Below, piece by piece: positions 1 to 8,573 of a DNA stretch of 48,290 nt (positions are counted from its first letter, which is position 1; the number at the start of each line of letters is the position of its first letter). The position numbers and the translations under genes are program-made. The notes under the pieces are model-generated. The model worked only from the letters and a program-made list of their open reading frames with translations, was not told where the DNA came from and did no database searches. This DNA comes from Formosa algae (GTDB taxonomy: Bacteria; Bacteroidota; Bacteroidia; Flavobacteriales; Flavobacteriaceae): contig NZ_LMAK01000035.1 in assembly GCF_001439665.1 (NCBI RefSeq), positions 1-48,290 on the forward strand, in the 5' to 3' direction.

Positions 1-479
1 TAACCATAAATACTTTTAGTGCTTTTTTTAAAAATTAATTCTTTTTCTCCTTTTTGATTAGTAATATAATTTAAATTTTCAGGTAAAATTTTAATATTTA
101 AACCAAGCATTGGTCCGTGATTGAAATCTTTAACACGAAAAATAATTCTAACAGAATCATTTATTTCTTCTAAGCTAGAAACAGATATCTTGCTTGTTTT
201 TCTAAATTCAGGTTCTTTGTATATAAGTGTTAACGTATTATTTTTATAAAACCAATTACCCGAAAGGTTAGATTTATTATTTAGGTGCTCATTAAATATT
301 ATATTGAATTTTTTATTTTTCTTTAGAATAAGACATTTAGAAATACTTTTTATTCCATTATCTACACAATATTTACCCTCTACTTTTTCTTGTCCATACA
401 TTTTAATACTACCCAAAAAAAGTAGTAAAATAAAAAATAGTTTAATTACATTTTGTTCCTTTTGAATTGCTATTACCAT
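1..479 (-). CDS. Partial exported protein of unknown function (runs off left edge)
   Basis: An open frame starts with ATG at 479 on the minus strand and stays open to the window edge, giving about 159 residues without a stop. After a short charged start there is a hydrophobic stretch (about residues 13-24) and a possible cleavage site near MYGQ, which suggests export. The rest is lysine- and asparagine-rich with alternating short hydrophobic runs, compatible with a small beta-rich lipocalin-like or immunoglobulin-like fold, but I recognise no family. The missing C-terminus lies outside the window. Codon use is very AT-rich, more than in the neighbouring deo genes, so it may be accessory. Confidence 0.6.
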   Translation of the reverse strand, partial: MVIAIQKEQNVIKLFFILLLFLGSIKMYGQEKVEGKYCVDNGIKSISKCLILKKNKKFNIIFNEHLNNKSNLSGNWFYKNNTLTLIYKEPEFRKTSKISVSSLEEINDSVRIIFRVKDFNHGPMLGLNIKILPENLNYITNQKGEKELIFKKSTKSIYG

Positions 480-656
480 TTTGCTCTGATGTTATAATAT
501 TTCTAATCTTTAGTCTGTCTTAAATATTAAGCAATAATATACGCATGTATAGTTTCGATAATTATAGTTCTAGCAATTGACAATTCTGTAGTGCTACTGG
601 GGGATTGATGTGACGCCTTTCGGTTTGAGTACATAGATAGTAGATAAGAACTAAAT

Positions 657-682
657 ATTTTTGAAATCAATATTTCAAAAAT
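657..682. repeat. Perfect 11-bp inverted repeat (hairpin)
   Basis: ATTTTTGAAAT (657-667) and ATTTCAAAAAT (672-682) are perfectly complementary with a 4-nt loop CAAT. No separate U tract follows on either strand, so it is not a convincing terminator. It could be an operator or a chance AT-rich palindrome. Confidence 0.35.
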
Positions 683-810
683 AAAATAAATTAAAATAAT
701 TGGGTTGCGGTAAAACCGTAATAAAATGAATTAATTCTAGAGTGTAGTGTGTATTCTATTTGGTGCTCAGAACTGTATTGTGCCTATTACTTGTGAAGAG
801 TGGGGGAAGA

Positions 811-845
811 AGTATACAAGCGCAGTATAACTTTACACTGCGCTT
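811..845 (-). terminator. Hairpin downstream of deoD
   Basis: AAGCGCAGT (818-826) pairs with ACTGCGCTT (837-845) over 9 bp with a 10-nt loop, starting 9 bp beyond the deoD stop on the minus strand. The following bases are only moderately T-rich, so it is a plausible but not ideal intrinsic terminator for the deoC-deoD unit. Confidence 0.5.
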
Positions 846-853
846 TATGTGTG

Positions 854-1549
854 TTATGCCAAGTCTAAGGCAATTTCTATCATGTCTTTAAACGTGGTTT
901 CACGTTCTTTGGCAGTCGTGCGTTCGCCTGTTACTAAAGAGTCGGAAATGGTTAGGATGGCTAAGGCATTTACATTGTATTTGGCGGCTACGGTATATAA
1001 ACCTGCAGCTTCCATTTCTACACACAATACTCCAAAGTCTGCCCACTGTTTATACGAGTCGAAATCGTCTGCATAAAACTCGTCGCTAGACAATACATTA
1101 CCGGCCTTTATTGGTACTTGCTTGGCTTTAGCACTGGCAGTAGCTTTCATAAACAAGTCGAAACTTGCTGTAGGGGCAAAATCGGCTCCATTAAAACGGG
1201 TTTTGTTAATTCCAGAGGAAGAGGCAGCCATGGCAATAACAATATCGCGAATCTTTACATCTTCTTGATACGAACCTGCCGATCCCACGCGTATTAAGTT
1301 TTTAACACCATAATCTTTGATAAGTTCCCGACTGTAAATCGAGATACTCGGAATTCCCATACCGGTGCCCATAACAGAAATACGCTCGCCTTTATACGTC
1401 CCAGTGTACCCAAACATATTACGTACGGTGTTAAAACATACAGGGTCTTCTAAATAGGTTTCGGCAATCCATTTGGCACGTAACGGATCTCCTGGTAGTA
1501 AAATAGTTTCGGCAATGTCTCCTTTTTTGGCTTCAATATGTAAACTCAT
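854..1549 (-). CDS. deoD: DeoD-type purine nucleoside phosphorylase
   Basis: Cytosolic enzyme that phosphorolyses purine (deoxy)ribonucleosides to the free base and (deoxy)ribose 1-phosphate. The 231-residue length fits the hexameric DeoD family. Visible motifs are the phosphate-binding GDPLRA (20-25), RVGSAG (87-92), the nucleoside-binding VEMEA (177-181) and Ser202-Asp203, matching the catalytic Asp204 region of the E. coli enzyme. It lies 39 bp downstream of deoC on the same strand, so the two probably form a nucleoside-catabolism operon. Deoxyribose 1-phosphate made here would feed DeoC after isomerisation; no deoB-like mutase is seen in the window. The ATG at 1549 gives the canonical short N-terminus. 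Confidence 0.95.
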   Translation of the reverse strand: MSLHIEAKKGDIAETILLPGDPLRAKWIAETYLEDPVCFNTVRNMFGYTGTYKGERISVMGTGMGIPSISIYSRELIKDYGVKNLIRVGSAGSYQEDVKIRDIVIAMAASSSGINKTRFNGADFAPTASFDLFMKATASAKAKQVPIKAGNVLSSDEFYADDFDSYKQWADFGVLCVEMEAAGLYTVAAKYNVNALAILTISDSLVTGERTTAKERETTFKDMIEIALDLA

Positions 1550-1588
1550 GTGGTACGTCTTTATTTTTAAATAGGGAATAGGCGGGTG

Positions 1589-2245
1589 TTATACGGTTTG
1601 TGTATAGGCTTGAACTATGGCTACCCCAGACGAGGTCCCTATACGGTCTGCACCTGCTTCTATATATGCTAAGGCGGTTTCTAAATCGCGTATCCCACCA
1701 GAAGCTTTGACTAAAGCTTTACCATTAGCTGTGGCTTTCATTAAAGTGACAGCTTCTATGGTGGCACCGCTACCAGAAAATCCAGTCGATGTTTTTATGA
1801 AATCGGCTTGGGCTTTTATGCACAATTCGCTTGCGGTTTTAATCTCGGCAGCAGTAAGTTCACTAATTTCTAAAATCACCTTTAAAGTGACATCACCCAT
1901 ACAGGCTTTTACAGCTCTAATGTCATTATATACAAAATCGTATGCTCCAGCGCGTAGCATACCTACATTTAAAACCATGTCTATTTCTTGAGCCCCTTGT
2001 GCGATGGCGGTTTGGGTTTCGAATACCTTAGTTTCGGTAGCCATGGCACCTAACGGAAAGCCGATTGTGGTACACACCTTCACATCAGATCCGCGCAGTA
2101 AGTCGCGCACTAATGGCACATAATAACTGTTTACACAAACAGAAAAGAAATTATAAGTAATGGCTTCCTGACACAATAATGTTATGTCTGTAGGCGTAGC
2201 CGAAGATTTTAAAAGGGTATGATCTATATATGTTGCGATATTCAT
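1589..2245 (-). CDS. deoC: Deoxyribose-phosphate aldolase
   Basis: Class I aldolase that cleaves 2-deoxyribose 5-phosphate to glyceraldehyde 3-phosphate and acetaldehyde. The 218-residue protein shows the TIM-barrel signatures of the family: YIDHTLL at the N-terminus, Asp89 in EIDMVLNVG, the Schiff-base Lys151 in KTSTGF, and Lys180 in VKASGG, equivalent to E. coli Asp102, Lys167 and Lys201. I chose ATG 2245 because the frame extended to 2299 adds 18 non-conserved residues. It is the first gene of the minus-strand deoC-deoD pair; coupling to DeoD lets the cell use nucleosides as carbon source. Confidence 0.95.
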   Translation of the reverse strand: MNIATYIDHTLLKSSATPTDITLLCQEAITYNFFSVCVNSYYVPLVRDLLRGSDVKVCTTIGFPLGAMATETKVFETQTAIAQGAQEIDMVLNVGMLRAGAYDFVYNDIRAVKACMGDVTLKVILEISELTAAEIKTASELCIKAQADFIKTSTGFSGSGATIEAVTLMKATANGKALVKASGGIRDLETALAYIEAGADRIGTSSGVAIVQAYTQTV

Positions 2246-2495
2246 AATGATACGGATTAAAACATTTAATACAGTAAAAATACAACGAACCGCAAGCAAT
2301 AAAAATTATTTATCGCATAAAAATGCTCGAAATTTTACTTTTCGTGTCGAAATACCACAGGCGTACACTATAAATTTTTGATATATGTAAACCCTTACCA
2401 AAGGATTCATTCATAGATTGAACAAAATAGAAGGATAAAAAGGGAAACTAAAACCTTGGTAAAAGCCACTATGCTTCAATCTGTATTAGGAGTGT

Positions 2496-3173
2496 TTAGG
2501 GTGTCGATCGTGTAGGTTCGCCATATTTATAAACCATATCTATAAATGGCGAGCGCGACATGCCACCAGGATTTAAGCCCGGTTGCCCTTCTGGGATGCT
2601 GTAGTTTAAATCGTTAAAATAGGTTTCCCAAATGGCAAAGGTTTGTTGGGTGTCTGGCGCAATAAACGTCATAGGGTATTCTTTAAAAATAGGCATATCG
2701 CCATTGGCATGTTTAAAAGCTAAATGAATTAATTCTGAACAATAATACTGGTCGTTATTAATATCGAAATACGGATCGTACGCAGCCGTCATTTTAGATT
2801 GTATAAAGTCTATCGCTCCAGGAATGAGGTCTTTAAAGTCTGGTTTTACACGTCCTACTAGTACTTTCGGGGCGTTGTGTACGTCGCTGCTTCGGCTTAA
2901 AAAGGTGTCTATAGGGGTTAATACCACGCCTGCGCTTACGGCTTCCATAACTTTTAAATGCCCTTGAGCATCTTTCATCACTAATCCCACATGCGAAAAG
3001 TTATAATCGTCAAAACCTTGTGTTACAGCTTCTATGGCATTACAGAACGGACCGCAATCTACATCCTGAAATAATAAATCGCCTTCTTTAAGTGTAAAAT
3101 CGGGTTCAGAACTACAATTACAGCACAGCAAAGAAAGTGTCATACACGACACAATATGTATAAGCGATTTCAT
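2496..3173 (-). CDS. YiiX/YebB-like N1pC/P60 cysteine hydrolase, putative lipoprotein
   Basis: 225 residues with a hydrophobic signal and a Cys-rich end (SLLCCNC, about residues 14-20), so likely exported and probably lipidated; which Cys is used is unclear. The mature part has the permuted papain-like (YiiX, DUF830-type) arrangement: an early GDLLFQD strand, the catalytic His in FSHVGLVMKD (about 80-89) and the Cys in YYCSELIHLAF (about 143-153), where YxCSEL is the family signature. Members cleave amide bonds, possibly in peptidoglycan peptides or lipids; the substrate here is unknown. It is divergent from apt, with its own -7 box. Confidence 0.8.
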   Translation of the reverse strand: MKSLIHIVSCMTLSLLCCNCSSEPDFTLKEGDLLFQDVDCGPFCNAIEAVTQGFDDYNFSHVGLVMKDAQGHLKVMEAVSAGVVLTPIDTFLSRSSDVHNAPKVLVGRVKPDFKDLIPGAIDFIQSKMTAAYDPYFDINNDQYYCSELIHLAFKHANGDMPIFKEYPMTFIAPDTQQTFAIWETYFNDLNYSIPEGQPGLNPGGMSRSPFIDMVYKYGEPTRSTP

Positions 3174-3195
3174 GATATAAACGGTAAGGTTGAGA

Positions 3196-3224
3196 CAAAT
3201 GTAAGCAATTGAATTTAAATGAAA
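3196..3224 (-). promoter_or_regulatory. Bacteroidota-type promoter for the YiiX-like gene
   Basis: On the minus strand TACATTTG (3196-3203) matches the TAnnTTTG -7 consensus. TTTC (3221-3224), 17 nt upstream, is a near match to the TTTG -33 element. It lies 22 bp before the start codon. Confidence 0.5.
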
Positions 3225-3261
3225 CAGTTCGGGTAGAGTGGCATAATAGAGATGCTTTTTT

Positions 3262-3269
3262 TATCTTCG
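3262..3269 (+). promoter_or_regulatory. -7 promoter box directly before apt
   Basis: TATCTTCG resembles the TAnnTTTG -7 element and ends only 4 bp before the apt ATG. If real, transcription would start at or next to the start codon, giving a leaderless or nearly leaderless mRNA. No good -33 TTTG is seen. Confidence 0.4.
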
Positions 3270-3273
3270 TAAA

Positions 3274-3789
3274 ATGAATAATATAGAACCTTTTATCCGC
3301 GATATAAACGATTTTCCAAAACCAGGTATTGTCTTTAAAGATTTAACGCCTTTATTAAATAATCCAGCAGCCACCGCCTCTTGTTTACAGCAGCTATTAA
3401 CTTTGGTAGGTGATAAGCCAGTAGATAAAGTTGTAGGGATGGAAGCCCGAGGCTTTTTCTTTGGGATGCTTATAGCACAAGCCCTAAATGCTGGATTTGT
3501 ACCGGTACGTAAACCAGGTAAACTCCCTCACCATACCCTAACAGAAACTTACGCTTTAGAATACGGTACCGATAGTTTAGAAATTCATGAAGACGCTATT
3601 AAACCGGGAGACCGCGTGTTAATTCACGACGATGTTTTAGCCACAGGCGGAACTGCTGCTGCAGTTTGTAAATTGGTAGAACGGCTTGGTGGTGAAATTG
3701 TACAGTGTAATTTTATTATGCAATTGGATTTTCTTGATGGTAAGGCACGTCTTAAAGGGTACGATGTAGGCTCGGTATTGACGTATTAG
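3274..3789 (+). CDS. apt: Adenine phosphoribosyltransferase
   Basis: Cytosolic purine-salvage enzyme converting adenine and PRPP to AMP and pyrophosphate. The 171-residue length is normal. The N-terminal DFPKPGIVFKDLTPLL (13-28) is the Apt signature; EARGFFFG (57-64) forms part of the base pocket; VLIHDDVLATGGTAAA (115-130) is the PRPP-binding loop with its two acidic residues. The start agrees with the usual short N-terminal helix. It stops with TAG, one of four in the window. With deoD and deoC nearby it completes a small salvage cluster, though it is transcribed separately. Confidence 0.96.
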   Translation: MNNIEPFIRDINDFPKPGIVFKDLTPLLNNPAATASCLQQLLTLVGDKPVDKVVGMEARGFFFGMLIAQALNAGFVPVRKPGKLPHHTLTETYALEYGTDSLEIHEDAIKPGDRVLIHDDVLATGGTAAAVCKLVERLGGEIVQCNFIMQLDFLDGKARLKGYDVGSVLTY

Positions 3790-4172
3790 ATGTGGATGGT
3801 TTGTAGTTAGTGGTTTTAGTTGTTGGTTTTTATGATTGGCGAATAGTGATTGGCGAATAGTGAGTGATGAAATTATACATACCAAATTAAACTTGAATAA
3901 AAAATGCGTATATTAGCGTATGTGGTTGTTTTTTAGAGTGTTGATTTTTTGTAACACGTGTAAGTAGCTAGAAATTTTTGGAAAACTTTTAGGTTTGCAA
4001 GGGTTTGCGTCTCTTATTAAATACACCAAAACCGTTATAAAGCGTAGCGATTTATAAATTACAGACAGTAAAAACAATGACAATGGTAAACACAACAGTA
4101 TAGGCGTTTGTAAGATATATCTGTCTAAAGTTTTATATTTTTACGTCTTTAAATGTAAACAGAATACATAAC
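3790..4172. other. Intergenic region with a short tandem duplication
   Basis: About 380 bp without a credible gene; the minus-strand frames here lack family resemblance and coding character. It contains GATTGGCGAATAGT twice in tandem (3834-3847, 3848-3861) within a low-complexity TAGTG-rich stretch. A weak -7-like TATATTTT lies at 4134-4141, ahead of the PAS gene. Confidence 0.5.
3834..3861. repeat. 14-bp tandem duplication
   Basis: GATTGGCGAATAGT occurs twice head to tail without interruption, just after apt. This is probably replication slippage in a simple-sequence stretch. Confidence 0.8.
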
Positions 4173-5042
4173 ATGGAAGATATATTTAAGGCAGGTCTCG
4201 ATACTGTACCTTTAGATTCTATATATAATCAGGAGTTGGTAGATTGCTTGCCTGGTATTTTTTATTTATACGAAGTTATCAATGAAAAAGCATATTTATT
4301 GCGTTGGAATACTAAGCATGAAACTGTAACCGAACGCACACCTGAAGAGTTGTTACATGCAGAATTATCATCGTTCTTTAATCCTGTAACTGTGCCTTAT
4401 ATTATAGATTGTTTTAGTATAACGTTAGATATTGGATTTGTTAAAAATGTATATGCTAGTATACTAACTAAAAGCGGAAAAGAAATTCCGTATGTGTTTG
4501 AAGCTTACAGGTTTTCTAAAGACGGTAAGATGTTTTTTATGGGTATGGGCATGGATGTCTCTGATTTAATGAGTGCTAAAGAACAAATTAAACTGTTAGA
4601 GCTTCAAAAACAGCAAAAAGAGAAAGAATTGTTTTCTATTGCATTACAAGAACAACAAAAAGAAGAGTTGCTTCAAAATGTATTGTTGAAATTAGAAGCT
4701 ATAGAGTCGCAAGAGGTGAGTCAGTTACGTACCAAAGAGATTAAAGCCCTAACAAGCGAAATTAAAAGTCATTTTTCTACGCACGATAATTGGAGCGTAT
4801 TTAAAAAGTTATTTCAAGAAATACATTATGATTTTTTTGAAACCTTATCCGCTAGACATCCCCAACTCACTAAAGGTGAATTAAAATATTGTGCCTATTT
4901 AAAAATACAAATGCATACTTCAGAAATCTGTAACATTATGAATATTTCTAAAGAAGGTTTAGCTAAAAAAAGATATCGATTAAAGAAAAAATTAGATTTA
5001 AAACCAAAATTGAGCATAGATGCATACATCAGTTCATTTTAA
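4173..5042 (+). CDS. PAS-domain transcriptional regulator with C-terminal LuxR-like HTH
   Basis: 289 residues. Residues about 25-135 form a PAS-like sensor domain (start LPGIFYLYEV, then LRWNTKHE, TERTPEELL and a closing MGMGMDVSDL). A Gln/Lys/Glu-rich coiled coil follows (about 137-180). The C-terminal 65 residues (LTKGELKYCAYLKI, then SEICNIMNISKEGLAKKRYRL) match the HTH type found at the end of many Bacteroidota regulators, related to LuxR/GerE. No transmembrane segment is seen, so it is probably a cytosolic one-component regulator. It sits 149 bp upstream of two co-directional sulfatase genes and may control them, but that is inference from position. Confidence 0.75.
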   Translation: MEDIFKAGLDTVPLDSIYNQELVDCLPGIFYLYEVINEKAYLLRWNTKHETVTERTPEELLHAELSSFFNPVTVPYIIDCFSITLDIGFVKNVYASILTKSGKEIPYVFEAYRFSKDGKMFFMGMGMDVSDLMSAKEQIKLLELQKQQKEKELFSIALQEQQKEELLQNVLLKLEAIESQEVSQLRTKEIKALTSEIKSHFSTHDNWSVFKKLFQEIHYDFFETLSARHPQLTKGELKYCAYLKIQMHTSEICNIMNISKEGLAKKRYRLKKKLDLKPKLSIDAYISSF

Positions 5043-5191
5043 ATAAAAAGATAGTTTTGTCCATGATTTGTCCATAATTATGTGGCTATAAAACTACTAT
5101 TTTTGTCAACATATAATCGCGAAATTAAAAGCAGCCTATAAGCTGTATTTAAAATATTAATCTTAGAGTCTAATTTTATTAACCATTTTTT

Positions 5192-6706
5192 ATGAAAAAA
5201 AACAAATTTTTTACATTGTTGCTTGTCGGCCTTGCCACAGCAGCATTCGCCCAAAATAAGCCCAATATTGTGGTGTTTTGGGGAGATGATGTAGGGATGT
5301 GGAACATCAGTGCATACCACAATGGTATGATGGGTGGAACTACGCCTAACATAGACCGTATTGCTAATGAGGGTGCGCTATTTACCGATCATTATGCGCA
5401 ACAATCATGTACTGCTGGACGTGCGTCTTTTATCTTAGGACAACACCCATTTAGAACAGGATTATTAACTATTGGTATGCCAGGTTCAGAACATGGTATT
5501 AATGAAGCAGATCCTACCATTGCAGAATTATTAAAGCCACTAGGTTACAGTAGTGGGCAATTCGGTAAAAACCACTTAGGAGATCAAGACAAGCATTTAC
5601 CAACTAACCATGGTTTTGATGAGTTTTTTGGAAACTTATATCACTTAAATGCTGAAGAAGAACCAGAAACAGAATTTTACCCAAAAGATCCTGAATTCAA
5701 GAAAAAATACGGACCAAGAGGGGTGTTAAAATCTACTGCCGATGGTAAAGTAGAAGATACAGGACCATTAACGTCTAAAAGAATGGAAACTGCAGATAGC
5801 GAATTTATCGATGCAGCTTTAAAATTCATTGACAAAAATGCTAAGGCTAAAAAGCCATTCTTTGCATGGGTAAACTCGACGAGAACTCACGTATGGACAC
5901 ATTTATCTGATAAGTACTTACACAAATCTGGTTACGGTTTATATGCTGATGCCATGATGGAATTAGACGATGGTGTTGGTCGTGTATTAGATAAATTAGA
6001 CGATTTAGGTATTGCAGATAATACTATTGTGGTATTCTCTACAGATAACGGTGCCGAGAAGTTTACATTCCCTGACGGTGGAACTATTCCATTTAGAGGT
6101 GAAAAAGGAACAACTTGGGAAGGTGGATTTAGAGTGCCTGCTATGGTAAGATGGCCAGGTCACATTAAGCCAGGAACAGTTATTAACGATATCTTCTCTC
6201 AAGAAGACTGGATGCCTACATTGTTAGCGGCAGCTGGAAACCCTAATGTTAAAGAAGAATTATTAAAAGGAAAGTCTTACTCTGGTAAAACGTTTAAAGC
6301 GCACTTAGATGGGTATAACCAATTACCATTATTAACTGGTGAACTTAAAAAAGGAGAAGGTTTAAGACATGAAATTTTCTATTTTGATGCTGCAGGAAAC
6401 TTAAATGCATTACGTTACGACGATTGGAAATTACACTTCTCTATCATGGAAGGTTCAATTAACGAAGCCTACAGAAAATCGCCAAGTTGGCCATTAATTT
6501 TAAACTTAAGAAACGACCCATTTGAAGTATCTATGGATGCTGCATTATACATAAGAAATTATGCAGACCAAATGTGGATGATGGTACCAGCTCAAAATTA
6601 TGTTGGTAAGTTCTTAGGAACATTTAAAGAATTTCCTCCAAGAAAAGGAAGCTCTTTAAGTATAGATAAAGTAATTCAAACTTTACAAACACCTACAAGA
6701 AACTAA
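5192..6706 (+). CDS. Exported S1-family sulfatase (first of tandem pair)
   Basis: Arylsulfatase-type hydrolase of 504 residues with a Sec signal (cleavage likely AFA-QN after residue 20), so periplasmic. It hydrolyses sulfate esters, most likely of marine polysaccharides or small aryl sulfates; the substrate cannot be read from sequence. Metal-binding WGDDVG (30-35) is present. The formylglycine site is C-T-A-G-R with Cys73, the Ala variant of CxPxR that needs an anaerobic-type or other maturase; none is in the window. Further motifs are GQFGKNHLGD, STDNGAE and RGEKGTTWEGG, typical of the alkaline-phosphatase fold. A 14-bp hairpin terminator follows directly. Confidence 0.9.
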   Translation: MKKNKFFTLLLVGLATAAFAQNKPNIVVFWGDDVGMWNISAYHNGMMGGTTPNIDRIANEGALFTDHYAQQSCTAGRASFILGQHPFRTGLLTIGMPGSEHGINEADPTIAELLKPLGYSSGQFGKNHLGDQDKHLPTNHGFDEFFGNLYHLNAEEEPETEFYPKDPEFKKKYGPRGVLKSTADGKVEDTGPLTSKRMETADSEFIDAALKFIDKNAKAKKPFFAWVNSTRTHVWTHLSDKYLHKSGYGLYADAMMELDDGVGRVLDKLDDLGIADNTIVVFSTDNGAEKFTFPDGGTIPFRGEKGTTWEGGFRVPAMVRWPGHIKPGTVINDIFSQEDWMPTLLAAAGNPNVKEELLKGKSYSGKTFKAHLDGYNQLPLLTGELKKGEGLRHEIFYFDAAGNLNALRYDDWKLHFSIMEGSINEAYRKSPSWPLILNLRNDPFEVSMDAALYIRNYADQMWMMVPAQNYVGKFLGTFKEFPPRKGSSLSIDKVIQTLQTPTRN

Positions 6707-6728
6707 ATCTAGTAAGTGTCACATATTT

Positions 6729-6764
6729 AAAACTGATATTATGTAAATAATATCAGTTTTTTTT
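6729..6764 (+). terminator. Intrinsic terminator after sulfatase 1
   Basis: A perfect 14-bp stem (6729-6742 with 6747-6760, loop GTAA) is followed by an uninterrupted T run. It separates the two sulfatase genes transcriptionally, at least in part. Confidence 0.9.
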
Positions 6765-6878
6765 ATCATTTTTTTTAGAAAAGTCCTCTATTTTTCAGAA
6801 TATATTGTAATTTAAAGGTCTAACAAGCTATTATACAGAGGTGTGTAATTGCTACTAATCAATTTATATAATACCAAT

Positions 6879-8414
6879 ATGAAAACAAACCGCAGACTAG
6901 CATTGCTGTTATTGGCGTGTGCCACAACAGCCTTTGCACAGAAAAAACCTAATATTTTAGTCCTTTGGGGTGACGATATCGGACAATCTAATATTAGTGC
7001 CTATACCATGGGGTTAGTAGGTTATCGTACTCCTAACATCGATCGTATTGCCGATGAAGGTATGATTTTTACAGATTATTATTCTGAACAAAGTTGTACG
7101 GCAGGACGTTCTACTTTTATCTTAGGGCAAAGTGTATTACGTACAGGATTAAGTAAAGTAGGAATGCCAGGAGCAGAACAAGGAATTTCTGAAAAAGATC
7201 CTACTATTGCCGAACTATTGAAGCCTATGGGATATGTAACCGGGCAATTTGGTAAAAACCACTTAGGTGACCGTGACGAAATGTTACCAACCAATCATGG
7301 TTTTGATGAGTTCTTCGGAAACCTATATCACTTAAATGCTGAAGAAGAGCCAGAATTAGAAGATTATCCAGATCCGGCTAAATATCCAAATTTTGCTAAG
7401 AAATATGGGCCTAGAGGTGTCATTCATTCTACCGCCGATGGTAAAATTGAAGATACAGGACCCTTAACTAAAAAACGTATGGAAACTATTGATGACGAAT
7501 CGTCTGATGCTGCCATTGCGTTTATCAAAAAATCTGTAGCTTCAGGAAAACCATTCTTTGTTTGGTGGAACGGAACGCGTATGCACTTTAGAACGCACGT
7601 GAAAGACGAACACCGTGGCATTTCTGGACAAAACGAGTATGGAGATGGTATGGTAGAGCACGATATGCATATTGGTAAATTTTTGAAAGTTATCGATGAA
7701 TTAGGTGTAGCAGATAATACGATTGTTCACTACGGTACAGATAATGGACCTCATAAAAACACATGGCCAGATGCAGGTGTAAATCCGTTTAGAGGAGAGA
7801 AAAACACCAACTGGGAAGGTGGATGGAGAACACCAGCAATGGTGCGTTGGCCTGGTAAAATTAAAGCAGGGTCGGTGTCTAACGAAATCATGTCTGGTTT
7901 AGACTGGATGCCAACTTACGTTGCTGCTGCAGGAGATGCAAATGTGAAAGAAAAACTATTAACCGGACATAAAGCAAATGGTAAAACTTTTAAAGTGCAC
8001 TTAGATGGTTATAACTTCTTACCATATTTAACTGGTAAAGTCGATAAAGGACCACGTGAGGAATTATTCTATTTCTCTGATGATGGAGAATTGATGGCAT
8101 TGCGTTTTAACGATTGGAAAGTGACATTTATGCATCAGGAATCTCAAGGGACTTTAGATACTTGGTCTAAACCTATGGTTACCACAAGAATTCCTTGGAT
8201 TTATAATTTAAGAAGAGATCCTTATGAGTTTGCGACAACTACTTCCAATACGTATTGGGATTGGTATTTAAATCACGTATATCTTTTATTACCAGCTACA
8301 GAATATGTAGGGAATTTTATTTCAACATTTAAGGAATATCCACCACGTATGAAAGCCGCTAGTTTTAATTTAGGAGACACCATGGAATCTTTAACAGAAG
8401 CAGGAAAAAAATAA
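6879..8414 (+). CDS. Exported S1-family sulfatase (second of tandem pair)
   Basis: 511 residues from ATG 6879; an upstream in-frame ATG at 6849 would add 10 residues ahead of a clear signal peptide, so the later start is preferred. It is a close paralogue of the preceding sulfatase: the same C-T-A-G-R formylglycine site at Cys73, WGDDIG (30-35), GQFGKNHLGDR, GTDNGPHKN and RGEKNTNWEGG. The signal contains LLAC (11-14), which could be a lipobox, but cleavage at AFA-QK after residue 20 is equally possible. The pair probably arose by tandem duplication and has diverged in the middle and C-terminal parts, so different substrates are plausible. Confidence 0.9.
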   Translation: MKTNRRLALLLLACATTAFAQKKPNILVLWGDDIGQSNISAYTMGLVGYRTPNIDRIADEGMIFTDYYSEQSCTAGRSTFILGQSVLRTGLSKVGMPGAEQGISEKDPTIAELLKPMGYVTGQFGKNHLGDRDEMLPTNHGFDEFFGNLYHLNAEEEPELEDYPDPAKYPNFAKKYGPRGVIHSTADGKIEDTGPLTKKRMETIDDESSDAAIAFIKKSVASGKPFFVWWNGTRMHFRTHVKDEHRGISGQNEYGDGMVEHDMHIGKFLKVIDELGVADNTIVHYGTDNGPHKNTWPDAGVNPFRGEKNTNWEGGWRTPAMVRWPGKIKAGSVSNEIMSGLDWMPTYVAAAGDANVKEKLLTGHKANGKTFKVHLDGYNFLPYLTGKVDKGPREELFYFSDDGELMALRFNDWKVTFMHQESQGTLDTWSKPMVTTRIPWIYNLRRDPYEFATTTSNTYWDWYLNHVYLLLPATEYVGNFISTFKEYPPRMKAASFNLGDTMESLTEAGKK

Positions 8415-8434
8415 AAAAAATAGTATTTAGCATG

Positions 8435-8461
8435 AAAGCCTCTTTAATAGAGGCTTTTTTT
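8435..8461 (+). terminator. Intrinsic terminator after sulfatase 2
   Basis: AAAGCCTCT (8435-8443) pairs with AGAGGCTTT (8449-8457) around a 5-nt loop and runs into a T tract. Confidence 0.9.
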
Positions 8462-8573
8462 ATGCCATAACATTCACAGGTGTTAAAGTGATATAATTTG
8501 GTCTTTTAGGTTTTTTCTTCAAAATGAAATGTTTATATTTAGATTTCAATATGTTTTTCAAAACCATCTCATT

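Larger units (their letters stand above)
480..853. other. Intergenic stretch without a recognisable gene
   Basis: About 370 bp of AT-rich DNA separates the partial exported protein from the 3' end of deoD. It contains an 11-bp perfect AT-rich inverted repeat (657-682) and the hairpin downstream of deoD (818-845). I see no ORF with coding character and no RNA gene. Confidence 0.6.

Noticed and set aside
3637-4095. Minus-strand genes downstream of apt
   Set aside because: One frame lies mostly opposite apt and the other in simple AT-rich DNA; neither has coding character or start signals.
4173-8414. Polysaccharide utilisation locus
   Set aside because: There is no SusC/SusD pair, no glycoside hydrolase or lyase and no hybrid two-component system; only two sulfatases and a PAS/HTH regulator.
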